A DNA stretch of 16,465 bases from DASRRB01 sp036732755 (GTDB lineage Bacteria > Planctomycetota > B15-G4 > SIAN01): NCBI GenBank assembly GCA_036732755.1, contig DAINBU010000109.1, positions 1 to 16,465 of the forward strand, given 5' to 3'. Positions 9,076-16,465 of this stretch are shown here, piece by piece (positions within the stretch are counted from its first letter, which is position 1; each line of letters begins with the position of its first letter). The translations under genes and the position numbers were made by a program. The notes beneath the pieces were generated by a model. The model saw only the letters and a program-made list of their open reading frames with translations, searched no databases and was not told the origin of the DNA.

Positions 9076-11220
9076 ATGCCCGGCCGCCGTCCGCTCGCAT
9101 GGCTCGCCGCGCTGCTCGTCATCGCCCTCGCAGGCGAGCTCGTCGCGACGACGTCCGCGCGCGGCGGCGACGACGGCAAGACGCCGCTCTGGCAGCTCGT
9201 CGAGAAGATCGCCGAGAAGCGCGGCTTCGCGAAGGAGCTCGCGGCGCTCGTCGACCACCAGGAGAAGCTGGCGGCGGCAAGCGCGGTGACGCTCCGTCCG
9301 CGCTCGCGCGTGAAAGAGATGCTCGCACGGCCGTGGCGCGTCCCGGTCGTCGCGCGCGAGCTGCGCGACGGGCTGAGCGCACCGATCCTCGGGAAGAGCG
9401 CGAAGGGGTCGGGCGAGCTCGAGCCGCTGGTGGCGCTGGCGGCGCGCTTCCTCGACGTGGACGACGCGCCGCTCGCCGATCTCGACGAGGGATGGGAGGC
9501 GGTCCTCGCCGCCGTCCGCGCACCGCACGAACTGCCGACGACGATCCGGCAGCTCGACCTGCGCGGTCCCGACGAGGTGCTCGCAGCGCTTTCGGGCTAC
9601 GTCGGCGCATGCGGCGACGCGCTCGCCGAACTCCTGACGACCGCGAGCCCCGACGAGCGCCGCTTCCTGCGCGAGCGCTTCGGCGACTTCGGCTCGGTCT
9701 ACGCCGGGTTCAATCATCCCAAGCCCGCGGTCAGCGAAGCGCAGTGGGGGCTCTACGAGAAGTACAAGGGGCTCGTGCGCAAAGTCGATCGCGCGCGCCT
9801 CCTCGCCGTCAGCCGCCGCGTCGCGCGGCTCGCCGACCCGGCGTTCCTCGCGCTGCTCGGGAGGCGGCTCGCGAAGGTGCACGCCACCGGTGCGGCGGTC
9901 GAGGGCTTCTCGGGCGACGTCGTCGCGACGGCCGGCACGCGCGCGAGCGACCGCGTCGTCCTGCTCGGCCCCGGCAGGACGACGATCACGGGATCGGCCG
10001 CACTGGTGATCGACCTCGGCGGCGACGACACGTGGCGGCGCGCCGCAGTGGTCGACGACGAGGCGACGCCGGTCAGCGTCGTCCTCGACCTCGACGGCAA
10101 CGACGAGTACGCGAGCGAATCGCCCGGACCGTGCTCCGCGGCGGGCGGGATCGCGCTGCTCGTCGATCGGCGCGGAAAGGACCGGTACACGAGCGGCCGC
10201 CTCGGTCAGGCGGCGTCGACGCTGGGCTTCGCGGCGCTGGTCGATGGCGACGGCGACGACGTCTATTCGGCCGCCGACTACGCGCAGGGCTTCACGTTCT
10301 GCGGCGTCGCGCTGCTGGTCGATCGCGCCGGCAATGATCGCTACGACGCGTGGGCCTTCGCGCAGGGCGCCGGACTCGGCGACGGCTTCGCGGCATGCGT
10401 CGACGGCGGCGGCAACGACCAGTACGTCGCGAACGGCCACTGGCCCGACGTCTACGGCGACTCGGGGCCCGGCTCGTTCCAGGGCGTGTCGCAGGGCTAC
10501 AGCACGGGCATCCGACAGGCGCGCAGCGACAACGTCGCCGAGGTCGAGATCCCAGGCGGCTTCGCGGCGCTGCTCGACTTCGGCGATGGCAAGGACCGCT
10601 ACGAGTCGGGCAACTTCAGCCAGGGCGGCGCCTACTTCTTCGGCTTCGGCCTGATGTACGACGACGGCGGCGACGACGTGAACCACGGGTACCGCTACTC
10701 GCAGGGCTTCGGCGTGCACCAGGCGGCCGGCATGCGCTGGGACGCGGGCGGCAACGACGTGTACGTCACGAAGTGCGCGGCCAACTGCGGCGCGGCGTGG
10801 GACGAGGGCGTCGGCTTCTTCGTCGACGATGCCGGCAACGATCAATACGACGTCGGAGGTCTGGCGCTCGGCGGCGCGGCGGAGACGGCGATCGCCGTTT
10901 TCATCGATGGCGGCGGCAACGATCGCTACGGCGGAGGAGGCGGGAACGATTCGCAAGGCGGCAGCGGCGCCGGCGACTACCACGAGAAGGAAGGCGTCCC
11001 GCAGTCGCTCGGCGTCCTGATCGACCTCGGCGGCGGCGCCGACTCGTTCACGCGGGCGGGCCGCGACGACGCGACGATCGCGACCGGCGACCGCTTCGGC
11101 CTCTTCGTCCACGCGAAGGAGAAGGAGCTCGCCGCGCTGCTCTCGGGGTCGGCCTTGCAGAAGGCGCTCGACGCGAAGCCGCGGCCCCCGAGCGCGAAGC
11201 CGGCGAAGCCGAAGCATTGA
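9076..11220 (+). CDS. Exported protein with twelve DxGGNDxY repeats
   Basis: The product is 714 aa. ATG at 9076 was chosen because GGAG lies five bases upstream (9067-9070) and it opens a clear signal peptide (LAWLAALLVIALAGELVATTSA). The same frame is open back to 8650, but that part is antisense to the flavoprotein gene. Residues of about 35-300 are helical and unrecognised. From residue 313 onward a unit of the form hhDxGGNDxY, often followed by QG, recurs at D313, D338, D364, D390, D416, D443, D501, D529, D556, D584, D611 and D650. The usual period is 25-28 residues, with a double-length step at 443-501 and a longer one at 611-650. The Asp/Asn/Gly-rich turns recall calcium-binding RTX repeats, and the regular hydrophobic strand suggests a stacked beta-solenoid. 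Function is unknown. The tail is Lys/Pro-rich. Confidence 0.88.
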   Translation: MPGRRPLAWLAALLVIALAGELVATTSARGGDDGKTPLWQLVEKIAEKRGFAKELAALVDHQEKLAAASAVTLRPRSRVKEMLARPWRVPVVARELRDGLSAPILGKSAKGSGELEPLVALAARFLDVDDAPLADLDEGWEAVLAAVRAPHELPTTIRQLDLRGPDEVLAALSGYVGACGDALAELLTTASPDERRFLRERFGDFGSVYAGFNHPKPAVSEAQWGLYEKYKGLVRKVDRARLLAVSRRVARLADPAFLALLGRRLAKVHATGAAVEGFSGDVVATAGTRASDRVVLLGPGRTTITGSAALVIDLGGDDTWRRAAVVDDEATPVSVVLDLDGNDEYASESPGPCSAAGGIALLVDRRGKDRYTSGRLGQAASTLGFAALVDGDGDDVYSAADYAQGFTFCGVALLVDRAGNDRYDAWAFAQGAGLGDGFAACVDGGGNDQYVANGHWPDVYGDSGPGSFQGVSQGYSTGIRQARSDNVAEVEIPGGFAALLDFGDGKDRYESGNFSQGGAYFFGFGLMYDDGGDDVNHGYRYSQGFGVHQAAGMRWDAGGNDVYVTKCAANCGAAWDEGVGFFVDDAGNDQYDVGGLALGGAAETAIAVFIDGGGNDRYGGGGGNDSQGGSGAGDYHEKEGVPQSLGVLIDLGGGADSFTRAGRDDATIATGDRFGLFVHAKEKELAALLSGSALQKALDAKPRPPSAKPAKPKH

Positions 11221-11232
11221 ACCGGTCCGCGC

Positions 11233-11238
11233 TAGGAT
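11233..11238 (+). promoter_or_regulatory. Candidate -10 element TAGGAT for the 11271 gene
   Basis: TAGGAT lies in the 50-base gap after the repeat-protein gene and starts exactly 38 bases before the next ATG. It may give the amidohydrolase and the genes behind it their own promoter. A TTGAAC at 11217-11222 is too close (10-base spacer) to be a normal -35. Confidence 0.4.
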
Positions 11239-11257
11239 CGGCCGCTTCGCCACCCTC

Positions 11258-11264
11258 GGAAGGA
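11258..11264 (+). promoter_or_regulatory. Ribosome binding site for amidohydrolase
   Basis: GGAAGGA is followed by six bases and the ATG at 11271. It fixes this start against the much longer open frame reaching back to 10350 inside the previous gene. Confidence 0.65.
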
Positions 11265-11270
11265 CGTCGC

Positions 11271-12815
11271 ATGTCCGTTCTCTGCGCAGTGGGACTCGTC
11301 GCGGCGCTCGCGCAGCAGGCGGCGCCGCCCGCCCCGGTCGACTGGTCGAAGGTCCCGGCGCCGACGCACGCCGTCCGCGCGCCAAGCCTCCTGATCCGCG
11401 ACGTCATGGTCGTGCGCGGCAACGGGACGCCGCCGCTCGGGCCGACCGACGTGCTGGTGCGCGGCAACAAGATCGAGTCGATCGAGAAGTGGAAAGGGGG
11501 CGACGCGCCCGCGACGGTGATCGACGGCAAGGGCAAGTACCTCCTGCCCGGCTTCGTCAACATGCACGGCCACATCCAGGAGGAGCGCGGCGGCCTCGTG
11601 ATCGAGAACGACTACCAGTTCGGGCTCTGGCTCGCCTGCGGCATCACGACGATTCGCGACCTCGGCAGCGACTTCAAGCGCTCGCTGCAGATCCGCGAGC
11701 AGAGCGCGAAGGGCGAGCTCGCCTGCCCGCGCGTGATCCTCTACCCCTTCCTCTCCTCGAACACGCCCGACGCGCTGCGCGTGCAGGTGAAGGAGCTCAA
11801 GAGCCGCGGCGCCGACGGGCTCAAGATCTTCACCATGGACCGCGACTGCCTCGAGGCGGTTATGGCGACGGCGAAGGAGCTCGGCCTGCGCTGCACCACC
11901 CACATGGGCGTCGAGGAGACGAACGCCTGGGACTGCTGCCGGCTCGGCATGACCAGCATCGAGCACTGGTACGGCATCCCCGACGCGGCGCTGAACGGCG
12001 TGCAGCACTTTCCCGCCGACTTCTCCTACAGCAACGAGGTCGACCGCTTCCGCTACGCCGGCCGCCTCTGGCGCGAGGCCGACCCGGAGAAGCTCGAGAA
12101 GGTGCTGCAGGCGATGGTCGACGCCCACGTCGCGTGGGACCCGACGCTCGCGATCTACGAGGCGTCGCGCGACCTGACGCGCGCGCAGCGCCAGCCGTGG
12201 TTCGCCGACCACCTCCATCCCGGCCTCGAGCGCTTCTTCGCGCCCAACCTCGACAACCACGGCAGCTACTTCATCGGCTGGACCAGCACCGACGAGGCGT
12301 ACTGGAAGGAGAACTACCGCATCTGGATGAAGGCGGTGAAGCGCTTCGCCGACCTCGGCGGCACGGTCACCTGCGGGGAGGACGCCGGCTTCATCTACGA
12401 GATGTACGGCTTCGGCTACCTGCGCGAGCTCGAGCTCCACGAGGAGGCGGGCTTCCAGCCGATCGAGGTGATCGCGCAGGCGACCGGGAACGCGGCGCGC
12501 GTGCTCGGGCGGGAGAACGACCTCGGGCGCATCCGCGCCGGCTTCCTCGCCGACCTCGTGCTCGTGAACGGAAATCCCCTCTCGAACCTGCGGCTGCTCT
12601 ATCCGACGGGCGCCGACGTGAACGTGAGCGGGAAGCCGGTGCATTCGGGTGGGATCGAATGGACCGTGAAGGACGGCATCCCCTACCACGGCCCGACCCT
12701 GATGAATCGCGTGCGCGAGATCGTCAAGCGCGACCGCGCCCAGCCGCCGCCCGCCGCGCCGTCCGCCGGCGGCGCCGCGGCCTCCTGCTGCGCCGGCGCG
12801 GCGGGCGGGGGCTGA
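11271..12815 (+). CDS. Exported metal-dependent amidohydrolase
   Basis: This 514-aa protein has a short signal peptide (MSVLCAVGLVAALAQQ) and the amidohydrolase-superfamily fold: an N-terminal beta-sandwich with VIDGKGKYLLPGFVNMHGH, a TIM barrel, and a C-terminal return to the sandwich (GRIRAGFLADLVLVNGNPL). The metal ligands all appear present: H99 and H101, K185 (the residue usually carboxylated, in DGLKIF), H211, H232 and D371. It is most like the imidazolonepropionase/prolidase-type branch that hydrolyses cyclic amides or dipeptides. The substrate cannot be read from sequence, and export suggests an external or periplasmic one. The C-terminus is an odd Ala/Gly-rich tail containing a Cys-Cys pair. 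It ends seven bases before the next gene and probably shares its transcript. Confidence 0.9.
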   Translation: MSVLCAVGLVAALAQQAAPPAPVDWSKVPAPTHAVRAPSLLIRDVMVVRGNGTPPLGPTDVLVRGNKIESIEKWKGGDAPATVIDGKGKYLLPGFVNMHGHIQEERGGLVIENDYQFGLWLACGITTIRDLGSDFKRSLQIREQSAKGELACPRVILYPFLSSNTPDALRVQVKELKSRGADGLKIFTMDRDCLEAVMATAKELGLRCTTHMGVEETNAWDCCRLGMTSIEHWYGIPDAALNGVQHFPADFSYSNEVDRFRYAGRLWREADPEKLEKVLQAMVDAHVAWDPTLAIYEASRDLTRAQRQPWFADHLHPGLERFFAPNLDNHGSYFIGWTSTDEAYWKENYRIWMKAVKRFADLGGTVTCGEDAGFIYEMYGFGYLRELELHEEAGFQPIEVIAQATGNAARVLGRENDLGRIRAGFLADLVLVNGNPLSNLRLLYPTGADVNVSGKPVHSGGIEWTVKDGIPYHGPTLMNRVREIVKRDRAQPPPAAPSAGGAAASCCAGAAGGG

Positions 12816-12822
12816 GACGACG

Positions 12823-14982
12823 TTGGATCCGCAACGGGCGACGCGCGTCGCGCTGGTCGGCGCCGGCTTCATCGCCGACTTCCACCTCGAGATCCTGAAG
12901 CGTCTCGAAGGCGTCACCGTCGTCGCGGTCGGCGACGTCGACGGCGCGCGTGCGGCGGCGCTCGCGAAGCGGCACGGCGTCGCTCAGTCGTTCGCCTCGC
13001 TCGCCGAGTTGATCGAGAAGGCGAAACCCGACGTCGCGCACGTCGTCGTTCCCCCCGACCTGCACGCGTCCGTCGCGCGCGAGCTGCTCGAAGCCGGCGT
13101 CGGCGTCTTCCTCGAGAAGCCGATGGCGACCGCGGCCGCCGATGCGCGCGCGCTCGTCGAGCTGGCGCGCACGAAGCACTTGGCGCTCGGCGTGAACCAG
13201 AACCAGACGTTCCACCCGGGCTTCGTCGCGCTGAAGCGAATGCTCGCGGAGGGGAAGCTCGGCCGGATCGACCACGTCTTCGCCTGCCTCTCGGTCCCGC
13301 TGCGGCAGCTGCAGAGCCGCGACTTCTCCCACTGGATGTTCCGCGCGCCGCAGAACATCGTCTTCGAGCAGGCGGCCCACCCGCTCTCGCAGCTCGTCGA
13401 GCTGCTCGGGCCGTGCCGCGACGTCGCGGCGGTGCCGGCGCCGGCGGTCGAGCTCGCGCCGGGGGTCCTCTTCCACGACCGCTGGCAGCTCGCGCTCACC
13501 CACGAGCGTGGGACGGCGACGCTCTTCCTCTCCTTCGGACGCGACTTTTCGGAGAGCTTCCTGCGCGTGCTCGGCCAGGACGGGAGCGTCCACGTCGACC
13601 TCTTGCGCGGCCACGTGACGCGCAGCCGCAAGACGCCCTGGCCCGATTTCGCCGACCAGTTCTGGAACGCACGCGCCAGTTCGTGGGCGCTGCGGATGGC
13701 CGGCTGGCGCAACGCCTTCGACTACGTCCTCTCCACCCTGAAGCTGAAGGAGCGGAGCGACCTCTTCTACGTCGGCCTGCGCGCGAGCGTGGTCGCGTTC
13801 CACGCGGCGGCGCGCGGCGGTGCGCCTGCGGGTCCGGGATCGGTCCAGGCGTCGGCCACGGAGGCGCTCGAGGTCGTCGCGTGCTGCGAGGCCGCGACCG
13901 CGACGGTCGCCCGTAATGAAGCGGCGCCGCACGAAGGCGCGGCGCCGACCGTCCCGGCAGTCGCCGGCCCGGCCACTTTCGATGACGTCGTCGTCACCGG
14001 CGCGGCCGGCTTCCTCGGCCGCCATCTGACGGCGCGCCTGCTCGCGTCGGGGCGGCGCGTGCGCGCGCTGGTGCGCCGGCCGCAGTTCGCGCCGGCGGAG
14101 CTGCGGCGCGACGGCGTGACGCTCCTCGCCGGCGACGCGCACGACCCGGTCGCGGTCGAGCGCGCGACGGCGGGCGCCGCGGCGGTCGTCCACCTCGCGA
14201 CCGCCGCCGGCCCCGATCCGGCGCAGGTCGTCGCGAGCATGGTCCGCGGCGCGCGCGTCGTCGCCGAGGCGTGCGTGCGCGGCGGCGTGCGCCGCCTGGT
14301 CCACGCCAGCTCGATCGCCGTCTACGACCTCGGCGAGGAGCGCGATGCCGCCGTGAACGAGGACGCGGCGCTCGACCCGCGCCCCGAGCGGCGCGGCGAG
14401 TACGCGCAGGGGAAGATCGCGGCGGAGCGCGCGCTCGCCGACTTCGCGCGCGAGCGCGGACTCGAGCTCGTGGTGGTCCGGCCCGGCTTCGTGGTCGGCC
14501 GCGACGGTCCGCCGCAGCACTCGGGCGTCGGCCTGTGGACCCGCGACACGCAGGTCTACGGGTGGGGGGGCGGACGGCGTCCGCTGCCGTTCGTGCTGGT
14601 CGACGACGTGGCCGACGCGCTCGCGCAGTGCGTGACGACACCGGGCGCCGCGGGGCGCTCCTACAACCTGGTCGGCGACGTCCACCTGACCGCGCGCGAA
14701 TGGGTCGATGCGCTGCGCACGTCGCTGCGGCGCGACTTCGCCTTCCACCCCCAGTCGGTCCTCTACTGGTATCTCGAGGAGCTCGCGAAGTACGGGGTGA
14801 AGCTCGCGATCGGGCGCGCGGGGGTCCGCGCTCCGAGCTGGCGCGACCTCGCGACGCGCACCGCCGCACGCGGCTTCGACAATGAACGGCCCAAACGCGA
14901 GCTCGGCTGGCGGCCGGTGGCCGATCGCGCGACCTTCCTCTCCCGCGCGCTCCCGGCCGCGTCGGCCACGACGGAACCCTGA
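12823..14982 (+). CDS. Fused Gfo/Idh/MocA oxidoreductase and SDR epimerase/dehydratase
   Basis: Two NAD(P)-dependent sugar enzymes share one 719-aa chain. Residues 1 to about 365 are a Gfo/Idh/MocA oxidoreductase: nucleotide motif GAGFIA (13-18), the EKP motif with K99, and H186 in EQAAHPLSQL, a likely catalytic position. A linker of about 20 residues (365-386) is rich in Ala, Pro and Glu. Residues 387-719 are an extended SDR: TGAAGFLG (392-399), S496/S497 in HASS, and YAQGK (Y527, K531). The first half would oxidise or reduce a sugar or sugar nucleotide, and the second could epimerise, dehydrate or reduce it further. TTG at 12823 follows the previous stop by seven bases with no strong ribosome site, suggesting translational coupling. 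The next gene, a glycosyltransferase, begins three bases after its stop. Confidence 0.9.
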   Translation: MDPQRATRVALVGAGFIADFHLEILKRLEGVTVVAVGDVDGARAAALAKRHGVAQSFASLAELIEKAKPDVAHVVVPPDLHASVARELLEAGVGVFLEKPMATAAADARALVELARTKHLALGVNQNQTFHPGFVALKRMLAEGKLGRIDHVFACLSVPLRQLQSRDFSHWMFRAPQNIVFEQAAHPLSQLVELLGPCRDVAAVPAPAVELAPGVLFHDRWQLALTHERGTATLFLSFGRDFSESFLRVLGQDGSVHVDLLRGHVTRSRKTPWPDFADQFWNARASSWALRMAGWRNAFDYVLSTLKLKERSDLFYVGLRASVVAFHAAARGGAPAGPGSVQASATEALEVVACCEAATATVARNEAAPHEGAAPTVPAVAGPATFDDVVVTGAAGFLGRHLTARLLASGRRVRALVRRPQFAPAELRRDGVTLLAGDAHDPVAVERATAGAAAVVHLATAAGPDPAQVVASMVRGARVVAEACVRGGVRRLVHASSIAVYDLGEERDAAVNEDAALDPRPERRGEYAQGKIAAERALADFARERGLELVVVRPGFVVGRDGPPQHSGVGLWTRDTQVYGWGGGRRPLPFVLVDDVADALAQCVTTPGAAGRSYNLVGDVHLTAREWVDALRTSLRRDFAFHPQSVLYWYLEELAKYGVKLAIGRAGVRAPSWRDLATRTAARGFDNERPKRELGWRPVADRATFLSRALPAASATTEP

Positions 14983-14985
14983 GCG

Positions 14986-16152
14986 GTGCCGTCGTCGCCG
15001 CACCTGCTCCACCTCTTCTCGACGTTCGCGGCGGGCGGGCCGCAGGTGCGCACGGCGGCGCTGATCCGCGCGGCCGGCGCGGCCTTCCGCCACACGATCG
15101 TCGCGCTCGACGGGAACTTCGGCTGCCGCGAGCGGCTCGCCGGGCTGCAGGACGGAATCGTCGCGTACGAAGATCCGCCGAAGCGCGGCTGGCTCGGCGG
15201 CAACGTGCTCCGCTTCGCGCACCTGATCGACCGCGTGCGGCCCGACCTCGTCCTCACCTACAACTGGGGCGCGATCGAGGCGGTGGTCGGCGCGCGCGTC
15301 GCGGGCGGGCGGCCGCTGATCCACGTCGAGGACGGCTTCGGGCCCGAGGAGGCGCGCGGCCTGCTCCGGCGGCGCGTCGCGTTCCGGCGCATCGTCCTCC
15401 CCTTCGCGCGCAAGGTCGTGGTGCCGTCGCACCGGCTGGCGCGGATCGCCGCGGAGCGCTGGCGCGTGCCGGAGACGAAGCTCGTCCTTGTGCCGAACGG
15501 GATCGACCTCGAGCACTTCGCGCCGGTCGAGCTGGAGTCACGCGTCCGTCGCGACGAGCTGCGCGAGCAGTGGGGGGCGCGCGCGATCGACTGCGTCATC
15601 GGGACGGTCGCGCGGCTGCGCCCGGAGAAGGGGCTCGATCTCCTGCTCGCGAGCTTCGCGACGTTGCGGGCGCGCACTCCGGCGAGTGGCGCCGCGCGCG
15701 TGCGCCTCGTGGTCGTCGGCGACGGCCCTGAAGAGGAGCGGCTGCGCGCCGAGGCGATGCGGATCGGCGTCGCCGGCGAGGCTCGCGAGGTCGTCTTCGC
15801 GGGCGCGTGCGCCGACGCGCGCGACGCGCTGCGCGCGTTCGACCTCTTTGCCCTGACGTCGCACACCGAGCAGATGCCGATCTCGCTGCTCGAGGCGATG
15901 GGGTGCGGGCTCGCGGTCGTCGCGACCGACGTCGGCGACGTCGCCCGCATGGTCGCGGAGGCGAACCGGCCGTTCGTGCGGGCGGGCCGCGACCCGACCG
16001 TCCTTTCCGACGCGCTCGTCTCGTTGCGCCACGACCCGGCGCGCCGCGCGGCGCTCGGCGCCGCCAACCGTCAGAAGGCGCTCGCCGAATATTCCCTCGA
16101 GACCATGGTCGAGCGCTGGCGCGGGCTCTGGGATGAAATGGCCCGCGCCTGA
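14986..16152 (+). CDS. GT4-type glycosyltransferase
   Basis: This 388-aa protein has the two-lobed GT-B layout. The N-terminal lobe begins LLHLFSTFAAGGPQVR, the acceptor-side glycine loop. The C-terminal lobe has IGTVARLRPEKGLDLLL and, in the nucleotide-sugar site, the EX7E motif E295-QMPISLL-E303 followed by AMGCGLAVVATDVGD. Family members move a sugar from a nucleotide-activated donor to a lipid or glycan acceptor on the cytoplasmic side of the membrane. No transmembrane helix is visible. The GTG start at 14986 lies three bases after the stop of the fusion enzyme with only a weak ribosome site, so the two are very likely translated together and may act in one glycan pathway. Donor and acceptor are unknown. 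Confidence 0.93.
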   Translation: MPSSPHLLHLFSTFAAGGPQVRTAALIRAAGAAFRHTIVALDGNFGCRERLAGLQDGIVAYEDPPKRGWLGGNVLRFAHLIDRVRPDLVLTYNWGAIEAVVGARVAGGRPLIHVEDGFGPEEARGLLRRRVAFRRIVLPFARKVVVPSHRLARIAAERWRVPETKLVLVPNGIDLEHFAPVELESRVRRDELREQWGARAIDCVIGTVARLRPEKGLDLLLASFATLRARTPASGAARVRLVVVGDGPEEERLRAEAMRIGVAGEAREVVFAGACADARDALRAFDLFALTSHTEQMPISLLEAMGCGLAVVATDVGDVARMVAEANRPFVRAGRDPTVLSDALVSLRHDPARRAALGAANRQKALAEYSLETMVERWRGLWDEMARA

Positions 16153-16222
16153 GGCCGCGGCCCTTTTGACCGCGCCGCGACGGGGGGCGGCCTGCGGCGC
16201 GAGCGGAACGGGAAGCGGCTGC

Positions 16223-16228
16223 TAACTT
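16223..16228 (+). promoter_or_regulatory. Possible -10 element TAACTT for the last gene
   Basis: TAACTT in the 144-base gap 16153-16296 is AT-rich against its surroundings and lies about 70 bases before the ATG at 16297. There is no clear -35. The rest of the gap shows no gene and no convincing terminator. Confidence 0.25.
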
Positions 16229-16296
16229 GCCGCGTCCTTCGTCGGCGCAACATCGCGAGCTCCGCCTCGTACGGTGCGCCCGGGAGCCGCCCAAGA

Positions 16297-16465
16297 ATGA
16301 CCTCGTCCTCGCTTCGAATGTCCCGCGCGTCGCGCCTTCTCGCCGCGCTCGTCGCCGTCTTCCTGCCCGTCCTCGTCGCCCCCTCCGCGTCGGCGCAATC
16401 GCGCGCCCATGCCCAGCTCTACGTGCGCGTCGAGGGCGACGACGTGAAGGCGGCGGTGCAGATCC
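16297..16465 (+). CDS. Start of an exported protein, cut by the window edge
   Basis: Only 56 codons are present. The ATG at 16297 has GGGAG about ten bases upstream. The first 33 residues form a clear signal peptide: a serine/arginine-rich start, the hydrophobic core LLAALVAVFLPVLVA, and a PSASA-Q cleavage site. The short mature part (AQLYVRVEGDDVKAAVQI) is probably a beta-strand opening. It faintly recalls the N-terminal domain of DsbD-type or related secreted proteins, but this is too little to name it. A second in-frame ATG at 16318 has no ribosome site. The open frame runs to the end of the window. Confidence 0.7.
   Translation, partial: MTSSSLRMSRASRLLAALVAVFLPVLVAPSASAQSRAHAQLYVRVEGDDVKAAVQI

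Noticed and set aside
16151..16170. Terminator after the glycosyltransferase (GGCCGCGGCC followed by CTTTT)
   Set aside because: The palindrome has no room for a loop, and only three base pairs remain if one is allowed. The T-run is four bases.

Overview
The window looks like chromosome from a very GC-rich, Gram-negative-type bacterium. Coding stretches are about 75-80% G+C where I counted by hand, nearly all third codon positions are G or C, and TTG or GTG starts are common. Many products begin with a signal peptide. A VWA protein with HEAT-like repeats, a thioredoxin-like/alpha-toroid protein and a DxGGNDxY repeat protein suggest Planctomycetota or a similar lineage. That assignment is an inference from protein style; there is no rRNA or other marker gene here.

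Layout. Positions 1-650 hold no convincing gene, are clearly lower in G+C (about 60%), and contain two hairpins. Three minus-strand genes follow, reading leftward: thiC (3949-5631) under a TPP riboswitch (5638-5701), then a secreted HEAT-repeat/VWA protein (1776-3755), then a membrane-anchored protein of unknown function (651-1703). A possible terminator at 3920-3941 separates thiC from the other two. Divergent from thiC, a plus-strand gene (5796-7805) encodes an exported protein with a thioredoxin-like domain and an alpha-toroid of the prenyltransferase/terpene-cyclase type. It converges, with a 12-bp gap, on a minus-strand geranylgeranyl-reductase-family flavoprotein (7818-9011).

From 9076 to the end everything is on the plus strand: an exported protein with twelve DxGGNDxY motifs (9076-11220), an exported amidohydrolase with a complete metal-ligand set (11271-12815), a Gfo/Idh/MocA-SDR fusion (12823-14982), a GT4-type glycosyltransferase (14986-16152), and the start of another exported protein (16297 to the window edge). 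The last three complete genes are packed with gaps of 7 and 3 bases and probably form one transcript. The fusion enzyme plus glycosyltransferase suggests a step in making a surface glycan or glycolipid.

The most interesting items are the DxGGNDxY repeat protein, the Gfo-SDR fusion, two plus-strand leaders with the same -10-like element exactly 38 bases from the start codon, and the lower-GC gene-free left edge. I see no CRISPR array, insertion sequence, tRNA or rRNA.
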